A stretch of DNA of 64,000 bases. Source: an uncultured Anaerolineae bacterium. GTDB taxonomy: Bacteria; Chloroflexota; Anaerolineae; Aggregatilineales; Phototrophicaceae. Below are positions 18,959 to 27,580 of the stretch, piece after piece (within the stretch, counting starts at the first letter, position 1; the number at the start of each line of letters is the position of its first letter). Location: the NCBI GenBank assembly GCA_937944445.1, contig CALDYP010000012.1, positions 1 to 64,000 on the forward strand, in the 5' to 3' direction. The notes beneath the pieces were generated by a model that saw only the letters and a program-made list of their open reading frames with translations, was not told the DNA's origin and made no database searches. Position numbers and translations under genes: made by a program.

Positions 18959-21900
18959 TTCGAGTCATCTCCCAGCTCGCGCTGGACGGCGTTCAGACGC
19001 TCCCGCGATAAGACGTGGTTGGGGTCAATCGACAGCGCTCGCTCCAGCGCGTCTATGGCGTCCTCAAGCTGGCCGCAGCTTGCGAGGCTGTCCCCGTAAT
19101 TGTACCAAAACCAAACGGACTTGGGATCGTAATAGACGGCCCGCTGATAAGCGGCGAGCGCCTCACCAAAGCGCTTGAGCTTCATCAAGCACAGCCCCTT
19201 GCCGTTCCACGCCCAAGCATAGGTCTCGTCTAACGCCAGCGCGCGATCATAACTAGCGAGGGCCTCCTCATAGCGGTTGAGGCGGCGCAGCGCGTGGCCG
19301 TGACGTGCCCACACGTTGGGGTTGGCCGCGTCAACCATCAGCGCACGTTCGATCACCGCCAGCGCTTCGGCTGCTTGGCCGCTGTCGAGCAGCAGCGTCA
19401 TCAGGTTGATGTAGTACCACGTCACTTGCGGGTCGTGCTCGATGGCCTGCTCATAGCAGCGGCGCGCTTCCTCGTGGCGGCCCAGCGCGCGCAGCGCCAG
19501 CCCCATGCCGTTCCAGCCCCAACTGTTGGTCGGCTGGAGTTCGACCGCGCGCTGATAGGCCTCAACGGCTTCATCGTACTGGCCTAAGTTGCGGTGAGCC
19601 TGCCCCAGCTTCACCCAGCTCTCCACGTGGTCTGGGGCAATGCTCAGCGCTTCCTTCAAGGCGGTGACGCTCTCATGGCTGCGGTTGAGCAGCAGCAGCT
19701 CATCGCCGTAGCTGTACCATGACCAGACATCGCGCGGGTCGATCTGCACCGCCTGCTCGAAACAGGCCAGCGCCTCCTCGTGGCGTTTCATCGCGCTCAG
19801 TGTCAGCCCTTTGCCATACCACGCCCACGTGTACGCTGGCTCCAGCGCGATGGCCCGTTCGAAGCTGCTCAGCGAGGCGTCAAACTGGCCGAGCTTGCGC
19901 TGCACTTGGCCCAGCTTGGCCCACAAGTTGGCGCTGCGTTCGTTCAAGCGCAGGGCATACTCCAAGAGCTTGAGCGCTTCCTCATTGCGGTTGAGCTGCA
20001 CGAGCATCTCGGCCTGCTTGTAGAGGTGCGACACCTGATGGCGGTCAATCGCAAACGCGCGGCCATAGGCTTCTTCCGCCCGCGCGTACTCTTTCATCGC
20101 CTCGTGGGTGCTGGCTAGCTCGCTCCACGTCCACGCTTGCTGAGCGTCGTGCTCAAGCGACGTTTGCAGCGCCGCTAACGCCGCGTCGAACTGGCCAAGC
20201 TGACGGCGAATGCTGCCCACCAGCGACCACGCCCGCGCGAAGTCTCCGCGGCGGCGCAGCGCTTCTTCCAGCATGACCAGCGCCTCTTGAGGCCGACCAA
20301 GCTGATAGAGCATGTGGCCGCAGTTGTACCAGTGCCACTCACGTTCAGGGTTGATGGCCGTGGCCTGCTTATAGCACTCCAGCGCTTCCTCGTAGCGTTC
20401 CATGTTTTCCAGCACCAACCCGCGCCCGTTGATCGCCCAATCGAAACCCGGATCCAGCTCAATAGCACGGTCATAAGCTTGGAGCGCCTCTCCGTGGCGG
20501 CGCAGATAGCGCAGCACTTGGCCCAGCTTGCCCCACGGCGCAGCTTGATCGGGCGCGAGGCGCGTCGCCTCTTGCGCCGGGTAGAGCGCGTCCACGTAAC
20601 GCTGCATCTCGACCAGCGTCTCAGCGAGGTTGTACCAATGCCAGACGACTTGCGGCTCATAATGCGTCGCGCGCTTGAACGCCGTCACTGCTTCCTCAAA
20701 CTTGCGCATGACCTTAAAAGTCAGGCCGAGGCCGTTGTAGGCCCATGCGTAGGTGGGTTCGAGCTTCAAGGCCTGCTCATAGGCTTGAACAGCGGCGGGC
20801 AAGTTCTGAGTTACGCGGTAGATCTTGCCGAGCTTGCCCCACGCTTGATGGTTGCGCGGGTCGATCTCCAGCGCAGTTTGCAGGCTCGCAACAGCTTGAT
20901 CTGGCTGCCCCATGCGAAATTGTAGATCGCCGAGGTTGTACCACGCCCACGTGTCGTTGGGGTCAAGCTGCACGCTGCGCTCGAAAGCGTCTAGCGCGCG
21001 CGCGTTCTGGCGCATGCGGTCGTAGATGATGCCTAACCCGTTCCACAGCCAGCCGTCTTCGGGCTGCAAGTCGAGGGCGCGGTGGTATGACTCTAGCGCG
21101 TCGTCGTAGCGCTCCAACAGGCGCAGCGCGCGCCCGCGCCGCCCCCAATAGCGCGCGTTATAACTGTTGATGGCGATGGCTTGGTCATAGGCCTCCAACG
21201 CTTCACTGTAGCGCCCTAGCTCGGTCAGGCTGTAGCCTTTGTCGATCAGCTCACGCGCTTCCAGCGCTTGGCCATCAGCCGCCAGCACGGGCAGCGGGCC
21301 GATGTGCGCCTCATACAACCGAGATAGCTGTTCCACCAGCGCTGACCAACTCGCCGGGCGGCGTTCGGGCGTTTTTTGCAAGCACGAATCGAGCAGCACT
21401 AGGAACTCACTCGGAAGGGCTGTCAGCGATTTCAGGGCGTAATTGGGCGTGACGCTGGTGTGCTGATGCTGCCATTCGGTCATGGTGCGCCCCTTGAACG
21501 GCGGCTGACCCGTCAGCATCTCGTAGAGCATACAGCCGAAGGAGTAAATGTCCGCGCGCAGGTCAATCGTGCGCGCGGTGAACTGCTCGGGCGACATGTA
21601 AGGCGGCGTGCCGACGAAAGCATGCGCGCGCGTCAGGCGGTCGTCGTGTTCCCCGCTGGCGTCATCGATGATCCCGTACTCAGAGGCTGGCTCTAACGAG
21701 CGCACGAGGCCGAAGTCCGTCACTTTGGCGATGCCGTCGTGCGTCACGAGGATATTGCCGGGCTTCAAGTCCCGATGCACCAGCCCGGGGATCTTCTGGG
21801 TGGCGTGCTGCATGCCGAGCGCGACATGGATGGCGAACAGCAGCGTCTTGTCCAGCGTCAGGCGGCGGTGCTCGATCCAACTGCGCAGGTCGACGCCCAA

Positions 21901-22992
21901 GCCTTCCATCCCGCTGATGTGTTCCAACATGATGTGCGGCCGGCCGAGGATCTTCTGCACTAGCAGCGCGCGGACGATGTGCAGGTGCTTCTCCAAGCGC
22001 ACCCACGTCAGCGCCTCTTGCTCAAAGCGGGCCACAGCGCGCTCGTTGTCCATAAAGCGCTTCTGAAAGCTCTTGATGGCAATCGGCATGCGCTGCTCGT
22101 GGTCGTAGCACAAGTAGACCACGCCCATCCCGCCCAGCTTGATCTCGTAGACCTCATAGCGCCCCTCGATGCGGTCGCCGACTTGGAAATCCGTCTCAGA
22201 GGCCGCAGGGCGCGCGGGGTGATGTTCGCCTGAGGGTGTCTTGCTGATGCCGTCGTCAGCGCTCAGCTCGATCGAGGCCAGCGGCAGCTCGTTCTCGGTG
22301 CGTTCAAACGCTTCCTCGGCGTTGGCCGAAGTGAGCGTTTGCTCGGCTGTGTTGAGGATGGCCTGACGGGCGGGGAGATTGGTTGAGGAAAGATTCGACA
22401 GTTCGTCGAAGCTCGTGTCATAGGCTGGCGCGTCGTCGCTGAAGGCGGTTGCCTCGTCGAACTGGGTTTCGCCGCCGGTCGTCGTAGAGACTTCGGGGCG
22501 GCGCGCGGCGTAGAGCGCCAGCAGCGGCGCGGTCATCTCACGCGACACTTTCAGGGTTGGCAGCATGTCTTCCCCATCTGACGCTGCCACCCACAGCCCG
22601 ACGGCAAGGTTGCGCTGGGTGGGGTAGGCTCGGGCGGCTTCGAGCACCCAATGCGCATAGTCTGCGGCGGCCCGCTGCGCCTGCGCGCGGTCAAATTCAG
22701 TCGGGGCTTTTTGCTCGGCCCGTCGATATGCAATCAGCGCTTTGCCGACGTAGAGGATCAGCAGGCGCTGGTTGTTCAGCCATGAGCGCTGCGCGCACAG
22801 ATCGCCTAACACAAAAGCGTAATCCACTTGATCGGGCTGGCGCAGCGCCAATTGGCCAATCAGGCGGATGTCAGGGTCGGGGTCGCTGGCAAACGGGTCG
22901 AGCGTGTCGGCGCTGTGGCGCTTGCGCAGCAAGGCGCGGCGCTCGGCCTCGGTCAGCGTGGGGAGGGTGCGGCGGCTCTGTGGTGGTCTCAT
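18955..22992 (-). CDS. Giant cytoplasmic Ser/Thr protein kinase with about 20 TPR repeats
   Basis: The 1345-aa protein has an uncharacterised N-terminal region (1-270) rich in Thr/Ser/Glu after residue 165, and a Hanks-type kinase domain at about 279-560. In the kinase are KLGGMGVVYL, K307, HRDLKPGN at 406-413, DFG at 426-428 and PPYMSPEQ, so it should be active. Residues 580-1340 are an almost uninterrupted run of 34-residue TPRs with the W-x2-L-G-x-Y and A-x4-P pattern. No transmembrane segment is seen, unlike most bacterial PknB-type kinases. The start overlaps the upstream clpC-like gene by four bases, and the FHA gene follows with the same overlap, indicating a tightly coupled signalling operon. 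Confidence 0.93.
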   Translation of the reverse strand: MRPPQSRRTLPTLTEAERRALLRKRHSADTLDPFASDPDPDIRLIGQLALRQPDQVDYAFVLGDLCAQRSWLNNQRLLILYVGKALIAYRRAEQKAPTEFDRAQAQRAAADYAHWVLEAARAYPTQRNLAVGLWVAASDGEDMLPTLKVSREMTAPLLALYAARRPEVSTTTGGETQFDEATAFSDDAPAYDTSFDELSNLSSTNLPARQAILNTAEQTLTSANAEEAFERTENELPLASIELSADDGISKTPSGEHHPARPAASETDFQVGDRIEGRYEVYEIKLGGMGVVYLCYDHEQRMPIAIKSFQKRFMDNERAVARFEQEALTWVRLEKHLHIVRALLVQKILGRPHIMLEHISGMEGLGVDLRSWIEHRRLTLDKTLLFAIHVALGMQHATQKIPGLVHRDLKPGNILVTHDGIAKVTDFGLVRSLEPASEYGIIDDASGEHDDRLTRAHAFVGTPPYMSPEQFTARTIDLRADIYSFGCMLYEMLTGQPPFKGRTMTEWQHQHTSVTPNYALKSLTALPSEFLVLLDSCLQKTPERRPASWSALVEQLSRLYEAHIGPLPVLAADGQALEARELIDKGYSLTELGRYSEALEAYDQAIAINSYNARYWGRRGRALRLLERYDDALESYHRALDLQPEDGWLWNGLGIIYDRMRQNARALDAFERSVQLDPNDTWAWYNLGDLQFRMGQPDQAVASLQTALEIDPRNHQAWGKLGKIYRVTQNLPAAVQAYEQALKLEPTYAWAYNGLGLTFKVMRKFEEAVTAFKRATHYEPQVVWHWYNLAETLVEMQRYVDALYPAQEATRLAPDQAAPWGKLGQVLRYLRRHGEALQAYDRAIELDPGFDWAINGRGLVLENMERYEEALECYKQATAINPEREWHWYNCGHMLYQLGRPQEALVMLEEALRRRGDFARAWSLVGSIRRQLGQFDAALAALQTSLEHDAQQAWTWSELASTHEAMKEYARAEEAYGRAFAIDRHQVSHLYKQAEMLVQLNRNEEALKLLEYALRLNERSANLWAKLGQVQRKLGQFDASLSSFERAIALEPAYTWAWYGKGLTLSAMKRHEEALACFEQAVQIDPRDVWSWYSYGDELLLLNRSHESVTALKEALSIAPDHVESWVKLGQAHRNLGQYDEAVEAYQRAVELQPTNSWGWNGMGLALRALGRHEEARRCYEQAIEHDPQVTWYYINLMTLLLDSGQAAEALAVIERALMVDAANPNVWARHGHALRRLNRYEEALASYDRALALDETYAWAWNGKGLCLMKLKRFGEALAAYQRAVYYDPKSVWFWYNYGDSLASCGQLEDAIDALERALSIDPNHVLSRERLNAVQRELGDDSK

Positions 22993-25415
22993 GGATGTGC
23001 TGCGAGCTGGCTAAACGTCAGGGTGTCGCCGTCGGCGCTGGCGACGATGCTGCCGCCGGGCGAGAAGGCATCTTGCAAGATCAAATTGCTGAGCGGGCGG
23101 GCCAGCAGGCGCTCAACGGCGCGGCGCAGCGGGCGCGCCCCGTTCACCGGGTCATAGCCCACGCGCAGCAGCAGATCCAACGCGCTCTCGTCGAGCGTCA
23201 GCGTGAGCTTCTGCACGCTCAGGCGCTGGCGCAGCTCGCTGAGCTGCAAATCGAGGATTTGCGCCAGCACGGGGCGCGTCAGCGGTCGGAAGGTGACGAT
23301 CTCGTCCAGACGGTTGAGGAACTCTGGACGAAAGTGCTGCTTGAGGTAGGGCGTGAAGTCCGGCGCGGGGGCGCCGTCGGTGTGCTGGCCGAAGCCTAAT
23401 GACTTGGCGTTCTCGCGCGTGCCGATGTTGCTCGTCATGATGAACACGGCGTGGCGCGCGTCGACCGGGCGACCGTGCGCGTCGCTCAGGCGGCCTTCGT
23501 CGAAGATCTGCAAGAACAAGTCGAACACCTCCGGCGCGGCTTTTTCGACTTCATCTAGCAGCACGACACAGTACGGGTTGCGGCGCAGCCCATCCGTGAG
23601 TTGGCCGCCGCGGTTGCTCTCTTTGTAGCCCGGGGGCGAGCCGATCAAGCGGGCGACTGTGTGGCTGTCGTGGAACTCGCTCATGTCAAGGCGCAGCATG
23701 GCGTCCTCTTTGCCGAAGAGAAACTCCGCCAGCGCCTGCGCGAGCTGCGTCTTGCCCACGCCCGACGGCCCGACGAACAAGAACACCCCTAGCGGTCGAT
23801 CCGGGTCGTTGAGTCCTGCCCGTGCCATCCGCACGGCCGCCGCGACGGTGTGTACCGCTTCACTCTGGCCGATGACGCGCCGCTCCAGCGCGGCCTCTAG
23901 CCCGATCAAGCGGCGCTTCTCGTCCATCGACAGCTCGTTGATCGGGATGCCTGTCCACTCTGCTAGCACCTCGACCACGTCACGCGGGGTGACCTCAAGC
24001 GTCTGCTCGGCGTCGTCAGGTGAGAGGGAGCGGATGACGACGCGCGCGCAGGCTTCGTCTAACAGGTCGAGCGCTTTGTCGGGCAGGCGGCGATCTGGTA
24101 GGTAGCGCACGGAGAGTTCAACGGCCTGTTCGATGGCCTGCTGGTCGATCTTGACGTTGTGGTGTGCCTCCAGTCGGCTGCGTTGGTCACTCAGGATCAA
24201 GATGGCCGCGGCGGGGGACGGCTCATTCACGTCAATCGTGCGGAAGCGGCGCGCGAGGGCCGGATCTTGGGCGATGGCGCGCCGATACTCTTCATGGGTG
24301 GTCGCGCCGATGCAGTTGATCTCGCCGCGGGCCAGCGCCGGCTTGAGGATGTTGGCCGCGTCAAGGTTGCTGTCGATGGTGTCGCCCGCCCCGACGATGG
24401 TGTGAATCTCGTCGATGAACAGGATGATCCGCCCGCTGCGCTTGACCTCCTCAACGATGCCGATGAGGCGTTCCTCAAACTGGCCGCGCAGGCTCGTCCC
24501 AGCGACGAGCGTGCCGATCTCGATCTGCACGATGCGTCGGTCAAGCAGCGGGCGCGGGGCCGTCCCGTTGGCGATGGAGTAAGCCAAGCCTTCCACGATG
24601 GCGGTCTTGCCGACGCCGGCATCCCCTAGCAGCAGCGGATTGTTCTTCTTGCTGCGGGCGAGCGTGCGCGCCAACGCGCGGATTTCCGTGTCGCGGGCGA
24701 TGGCGGGGGAAAGCTGGCCGCTGCGGGCTTGCGCCGTCAGGTCTCGTCCGTAGCGATCCAGCAGCGGCGTCTCTGAGTCGGAATGCTTGTAGTGTTCGCG
24801 GTGTTCGGCAAGCCGCTGCTCCAACCGCTGCCTAAGCGGTATGTTCCGAATTTCATCACTGTCGATTAATTCTAATCCGTCGAGCAATCCTCCCTCAGAG
24901 AAGGGGTCGTCCAGTGCCTCAAAATCAAGTTCGTCCAAGTCCGGCGGCGGGGACATTTCCTCCTCTTGGCAGTCCTCGCTCAATATGCGCTGTAACCATA
25001 GGTTGACGTCTATGCCGAGTTCAATCAGCTTGCGCACCGGCAGGCTTTCCCCCTCTTGCAAAATCGCCATGAGCACGTGCCGCTCACGAACCTCGCTGGT
25101 GTCTTGATCAGCGAGGAAGATCGCAATCGACAGTACCATGTCACAGCGCGGCGTGAGCGGCAGCACCTCGCCGGGCTGATCTTCCGACATACCCACCTCC
25201 TGCCGAATCGCACGGCGGACGTGGCGTGGGCTGAGTTTCGCCCGGCGCAGCCACTGGTAGGTGTCCCCTTTGTCGTTGCGGGTCAACGCGATAAAGATGT
25301 GTTCAACGCCGATGTAGTTATGACGCAGGCGGCGCGCTTCCTCCGCAGCCTGCGAGAGAAATTCATGGCATTTCTCTCGAATTTCGTTCTCTGGCAGCTC
25401 AGGCGACAGCGACAA
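22989..25415 (-). CDS. ClpC/ClpA-type double AAA+ unfoldase lacking a full middle domain
   Basis: The 808-aa protein has an N-domain (1-145, RHNYIGVEHIFIAL), an acidic linker (147-192), then two AAA+ modules: Walker A GDAGVGKT at 264-271 with Walker B ILFIDEIH, and Walker A GPSGVGKT at 549-556 with VVLLDEVEK. Between modules only about 20 residues (456-475) replace the ClpC middle/UVR region. LGF at 673-675 lies where ClpC carries its VGF ClpP-docking tripeptide, so proteolytic pairing is possible. The start is TTG at 25415 with GGAG 8 bases upstream. It heads an operon with a Ser/Thr kinase and an FHA protein. It is not ClpB, whose long coiled coil is absent. Confidence 0.9.
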   Translation of the reverse strand: MSLSPELPENEIREKCHEFLSQAAEEARRLRHNYIGVEHIFIALTRNDKGDTYQWLRRAKLSPRHVRRAIRQEVGMSEDQPGEVLPLTPRCDMVLSIAIFLADQDTSEVRERHVLMAILQEGESLPVRKLIELGIDVNLWLQRILSEDCQEEEMSPPPDLDELDFEALDDPFSEGGLLDGLELIDSDEIRNIPLRQRLEQRLAEHREHYKHSDSETPLLDRYGRDLTAQARSGQLSPAIARDTEIRALARTLARSKKNNPLLLGDAGVGKTAIVEGLAYSIANGTAPRPLLDRRIVQIEIGTLVAGTSLRGQFEERLIGIVEEVKRSGRIILFIDEIHTIVGAGDTIDSNLDAANILKPALARGEINCIGATTHEEYRRAIAQDPALARRFRTIDVNEPSPAAAILILSDQRSRLEAHHNVKIDQQAIEQAVELSVRYLPDRRLPDKALDLLDEACARVVIRSLSPDDAEQTLEVTPRDVVEVLAEWTGIPINELSMDEKRRLIGLEAALERRVIGQSEAVHTVAAAVRMARAGLNDPDRPLGVFLFVGPSGVGKTQLAQALAEFLFGKEDAMLRLDMSEFHDSHTVARLIGSPPGYKESNRGGQLTDGLRRNPYCVVLLDEVEKAAPEVFDLFLQIFDEGRLSDAHGRPVDARHAVFIMTSNIGTRENAKSLGFGQHTDGAPAPDFTPYLKQHFRPEFLNRLDEIVTFRPLTRPVLAQILDLQLSELRQRLSVQKLTLTLDESALDLLLRVGYDPVNGARPLRRAVERLLARPLSNLILQDAFSPGGSIVASADGDTLTFSQLAAHP

Positions 25416-25433
25416 TGAACAAGCTCCTACGCG

Positions 25434-25439
25434 ACTATA
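25434..25439 (-). promoter_or_regulatory. Candidate -10 box of the clpC-kinase-FHA operon
   Basis: TATAGT on the minus strand lies 18 bases ahead of the TTG start with GGAG in between. No convincing -35 hexamer is seen at 16-18 bases; the upstream sequence is AT-rich. Confidence 0.4.
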
Positions 25440-25495
25440 GAATGATCATTAGCACCTATGTATGTAAGTATAACGCATTTGCTGAGAAACTTGTT

Positions 25496-26692
25496 TCAGT
25501 TGGTGCCACCCAATGGCAGCGTGGGCAGGGGCGCGTCCGTCACCACACCCGCCGGCGGCAGGCTGGCCACGAGAAACGCCACCAGCAGCACGACCACCAC
25601 CAAGCCGACCAGCGCAATGAGCAGGGCGGCACGGCTGCTGGCTGGCACAGTGGGCAGTTCTTGGCGCGCGTTCTCCAGCAGCCAGCGCGTCATCAAGGCG
25701 GATTGCAGGCGCAGCGGCTGGCGCTGCGGGCGCAGGATGTGCCGGAACTCAAGGCCGCGCAGTTGGGCGGCGATGGCCGTTGTGTCCATCGGGTTGTCGC
25801 TCTGCGCCAGCCAGACCTCCACCGCTTGCGCGGTGATCTCACGGGTGGGCGCGTCGTGCAGCAGGTTGGTGATGGCCGTCAACACGACGCGCTCATCCCG
25901 GCTGAGGCGGTTCCAGCGGCAGCGCAGCGCGGCTTGGCTGCGGGCGTAGACGTACTCCAGCGCGTCGTCGGGGGTGTCCCCGCGTTGGATGGCGTCGACC
26001 AAGTCGTTGACTTGGCGCGGCATCCCGCCAGTTTCGAGGTAGGCGCGCTCGGCCAGCGCTGGCGGCACATACTCCAGCCGCGCGCTCAGAAGCTGCTCCA
26101 CCTCCAACCGCCCCAACGGGTTGAGCCGCAAGACGTGGTTCGGTTGAATCAGCGGGGACAGCGCGTTGAGGTGGGGGCTGTCCTCGTCGGCGCTGGTGAT
26201 GATGCTCAAGAAGGGGAAGGCCAGCGCCAGCTCCAGCAGATAGGCGGGGTGCGTGGGCGGGATCTTGCCCTCGCTGATGGCTTGGCCCATCAAGTGGATG
26301 TCGTCGAACAGCCAGATCACCCGCGCCTGCTGCCGCACATGCTGGCCGACGGTGGGCAGGAACACATCCCCCAACCAACGCGGCAGGTCACCAGCATTCG
26401 GCGCGGGCAGGCGGGCCGTGGCAAGGTCTTCGCGCTGAAGCGCTTGCCGTGTGGCATCAGCCAGCGCTTCTAGCCACGTGTCAAGGTTGGTGACGTGGTA
26501 GGGCGTGAGGGGCATCAGCACGCACACAAACCGCGGGTCGAGCGTGGTGATGCGCCGCAGCAGCGCGGAACGCCCCATCCCCTCCATGCTCTGGATAGAC
26601 AGAGCATAAGTGGCCGGCGCGTTGAGGAACTGGCGCAGCTCCGCCAGCAGCGCCTCACGACCGATAAAAGGGGGTGTCGTACTCTCGTTCAT
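25496..26692 (-). CDS. Membrane-anchored P-loop (AAA/STAND-like) protein with degenerate Walker A
   Basis: The 398-aa protein begins with FIGREALLAELRQFL, the start of STAND/Orc1-like ATPase domains. The Walker A segment is SMEGMGRSALLRR, where the invariant Lys is Arg. Walker B is present as VIWLFDDIH, and a winged-helix-like region follows (LSRDERVVLTAITNLLHD). One strongly hydrophobic segment near 358-382 is followed by a roughly 20-residue Pro-rich tail, so the bulk is cytoplasmic and the tail outside. ATG at 26692 begins the FIGRE domain at the expected distance; there is no Shine-Dalgarno but TATAGT lies 7 bases upstream, suggesting a leaderless mRNA. Function is unknown; ATP binding may be impaired. 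Confidence 0.8.
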   Translation of the reverse strand: MNESTTPPFIGREALLAELRQFLNAPATYALSIQSMEGMGRSALLRRITTLDPRFVCVLMPLTPYHVTNLDTWLEALADATRQALQREDLATARLPAPNAGDLPRWLGDVFLPTVGQHVRQQARVIWLFDDIHLMGQAISEGKIPPTHPAYLLELALAFPFLSIITSADEDSPHLNALSPLIQPNHVLRLNPLGRLEVEQLLSARLEYVPPALAERAYLETGGMPRQVNDLVDAIQRGDTPDDALEYVYARSQAALRCRWNRLSRDERVVLTAITNLLHDAPTREITAQAVEVWLAQSDNPMDTTAIAAQLRGLEFRHILRPQRQPLRLQSALMTRWLLENARQELPTVPASSRAALLIALVGLVVVVLLVAFLVASLPPAGVVTDAPLPTLPLGGTN

Positions 26693-26699
26693 GATGATG

Positions 26700-26705
26700 A
26701 CTATA
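26700..26705 (-). promoter_or_regulatory. Candidate -10 box placing transcription start at the ATG (leaderless)
   Basis: TATAGT on the minus strand ends 7 bases before the ATG at 26692, so transcription would begin at or next to the start codon. No ribosome binding site is present in the intervening bases. The -35 region is weak. Confidence 0.4.
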
Positions 26706-26784
26706 GCGGGATTTGTCTTTTGTGCCACTGCGGAGGAGAAGTGCCACCCTTGAATCTCCGCGGCCATTGATTGACAACTCAGGG

Positions 26785-26904
26785 CCTCACCCCGACGTTG
26801 CTTTGCGCCGTCGCCCCTCTCGAAGTGACCTGCCTCGCGGTCACCTGCAGAGAGGGGCAGCTGCCCCCTCCTCTACACGGGGAAAGGGGGTTGAGGGATG
26901 AAGC
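26785..26904. repeat. Dispersed palindromic repeat, family A (composite with apical insert)
   Basis: The 309-base interval 26693-27001 between divergent genes is mostly this element plus the promoter at 26941. CCTCACCCC at the left and GGGATGAAGCC at the right are the outer arms; TCGCCCCTCTC and GAGAGGGGC form an inner stem. At its apex sits a hairpin-forming insert (GTGACC/GGTCAC) at about 26824-26850, related to inserts in the copies at 31625, 46373 and 58074. The reading frame of the next gene is open across it, but the likely start is downstream. Confidence 0.75.
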
Positions 26905-26940
26905 CTACCTAGAAGTCCGCAGACACTTCCTGCCCCAGAA

Positions 26941-26969
26941 TTGCCAGCCGGTGCGCTTTCTGGCATACT
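26941..26969 (+). promoter_or_regulatory. Sigma-70-like promoter of the UPF0200-type kinase gene
   Basis: TTGCCA and CATACT are separated by exactly 17 bases, placing the transcription start about 25 bases ahead of the ATG at 27002. It lies just outside the palindromic repeat, supporting the shorter gene start. Confidence 0.5.
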
Positions 26970-27001
26970 GCGGCGGGTACTGGTCACAGAATGAGGCAAG
27001 C

Positions 27002-27562
27002 ATGCAGGGACGGGTGTTGGCGCTGGTGGGGATGGCTGGCTCAGGCAAGACGGTGTGCGCACAGCACTTGGAACAGCGTGGCTTCCCACAGTTTCGCTTC
27101 GGCAGCCTCGTCGTGGACGAAGTGGCGCGGCGCGGGCAGCCCATCACCCCACACAACGAGCGCATTGTGCGCGAGGAGTTTCGCGCCCGCTACGGCATGG
27201 ACGCGATGGCGCAGCTTGCGCTGCCACGGCTGCGCGCCATGCTCGCTGAACGGCCCTGTGTCGTGATCGACGGCCTTTACAGCTTCAGCGAGTACAAGAC
27301 GCTTCAGCGCGAACTCAGTGAACAGTTGATCGTCGTGGCGGTGGTGGCCGAGCGCGCCCTGCGCTATGCGCGGCTGGCGCAGCGCCCAGAGCGCCCCCTC
27401 ACCGCCGAACAAGCCCTAGAGCGCGACTATCAGGAGATTGAACACATCGAGAAAGGCGGCCCCATCGCCATCGCCGATTACACGCTGCTGAACAACAGCG
27501 GCGTGGCGGAACTGCTGGCGTCGCTTGACGCGCTGTTGGATCGGCTCACCTTCTACCCGTAA
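27002..27562 (+). CDS. UPF0200-like P-loop kinase (dephospho-CoA kinase/AAA_18 superfamily)
   Basis: The 186-aa protein starts with the P-loop LVGMAGSGKTVCAQHLE. It then has FGSLVVDEVARRGQPITPHN and REEFRARYGMDAMAQLALPRL, the arrangement of UPF0200-family proteins best known from archaea. CVVIDGLYSFSEY is the Walker-B-like strand and QRPERPLTAEQALERD supplies the Arg-rich lid. A nucleotide or small-metabolite kinase is likely but the substrate is unknown. The ATG at 27002 is chosen because the P-loop follows directly, GAGG precedes it, and a promoter lies at 26941-26969; a longer in-frame start would be translated from a dispersed repeat. It converges on the cheR-like gene, 18 bases apart. 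Confidence 0.82.
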   Translation: MQGRVLALVGMAGSGKTVCAQHLEQRGFPQFRFGSLVVDEVARRGQPITPHNERIVREEFRARYGMDAMAQLALPRLRAMLAERPCVVIDGLYSFSEYKTLQRELSEQLIVVAVVAERALRYARLAQRPERPLTAEQALERDYQEIEHIEKGGPIAIADYTLLNNSGVAELLASLDALLDRLTFYP

Positions 27563-27580
27563 AGATGCAAGTGATCGGCC

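Noticed and set aside
19000-21240. Regularly spaced similar sequence blocks resembling a repeat array
   Set aside because: The 102-base periodicity is the coding sequence of 34-residue TPRs in the kinase, not a CRISPR array or tandem DNA element.
17721-25415. Type VI secretion accessory genes (ClpV, kinase, FHA)
   Set aside because: The unfoldase has ClpC-type N-domain and LGF loop, and no tss sheath, baseplate or membrane-complex genes occur in the window.
26771-27001. 77-codon upstream extension of the UPF0200-type kinase
   Set aside because: It translates the palindromic repeat; a promoter pair lies at 26941-26969 and the P-loop begins right after the ATG at 27002.
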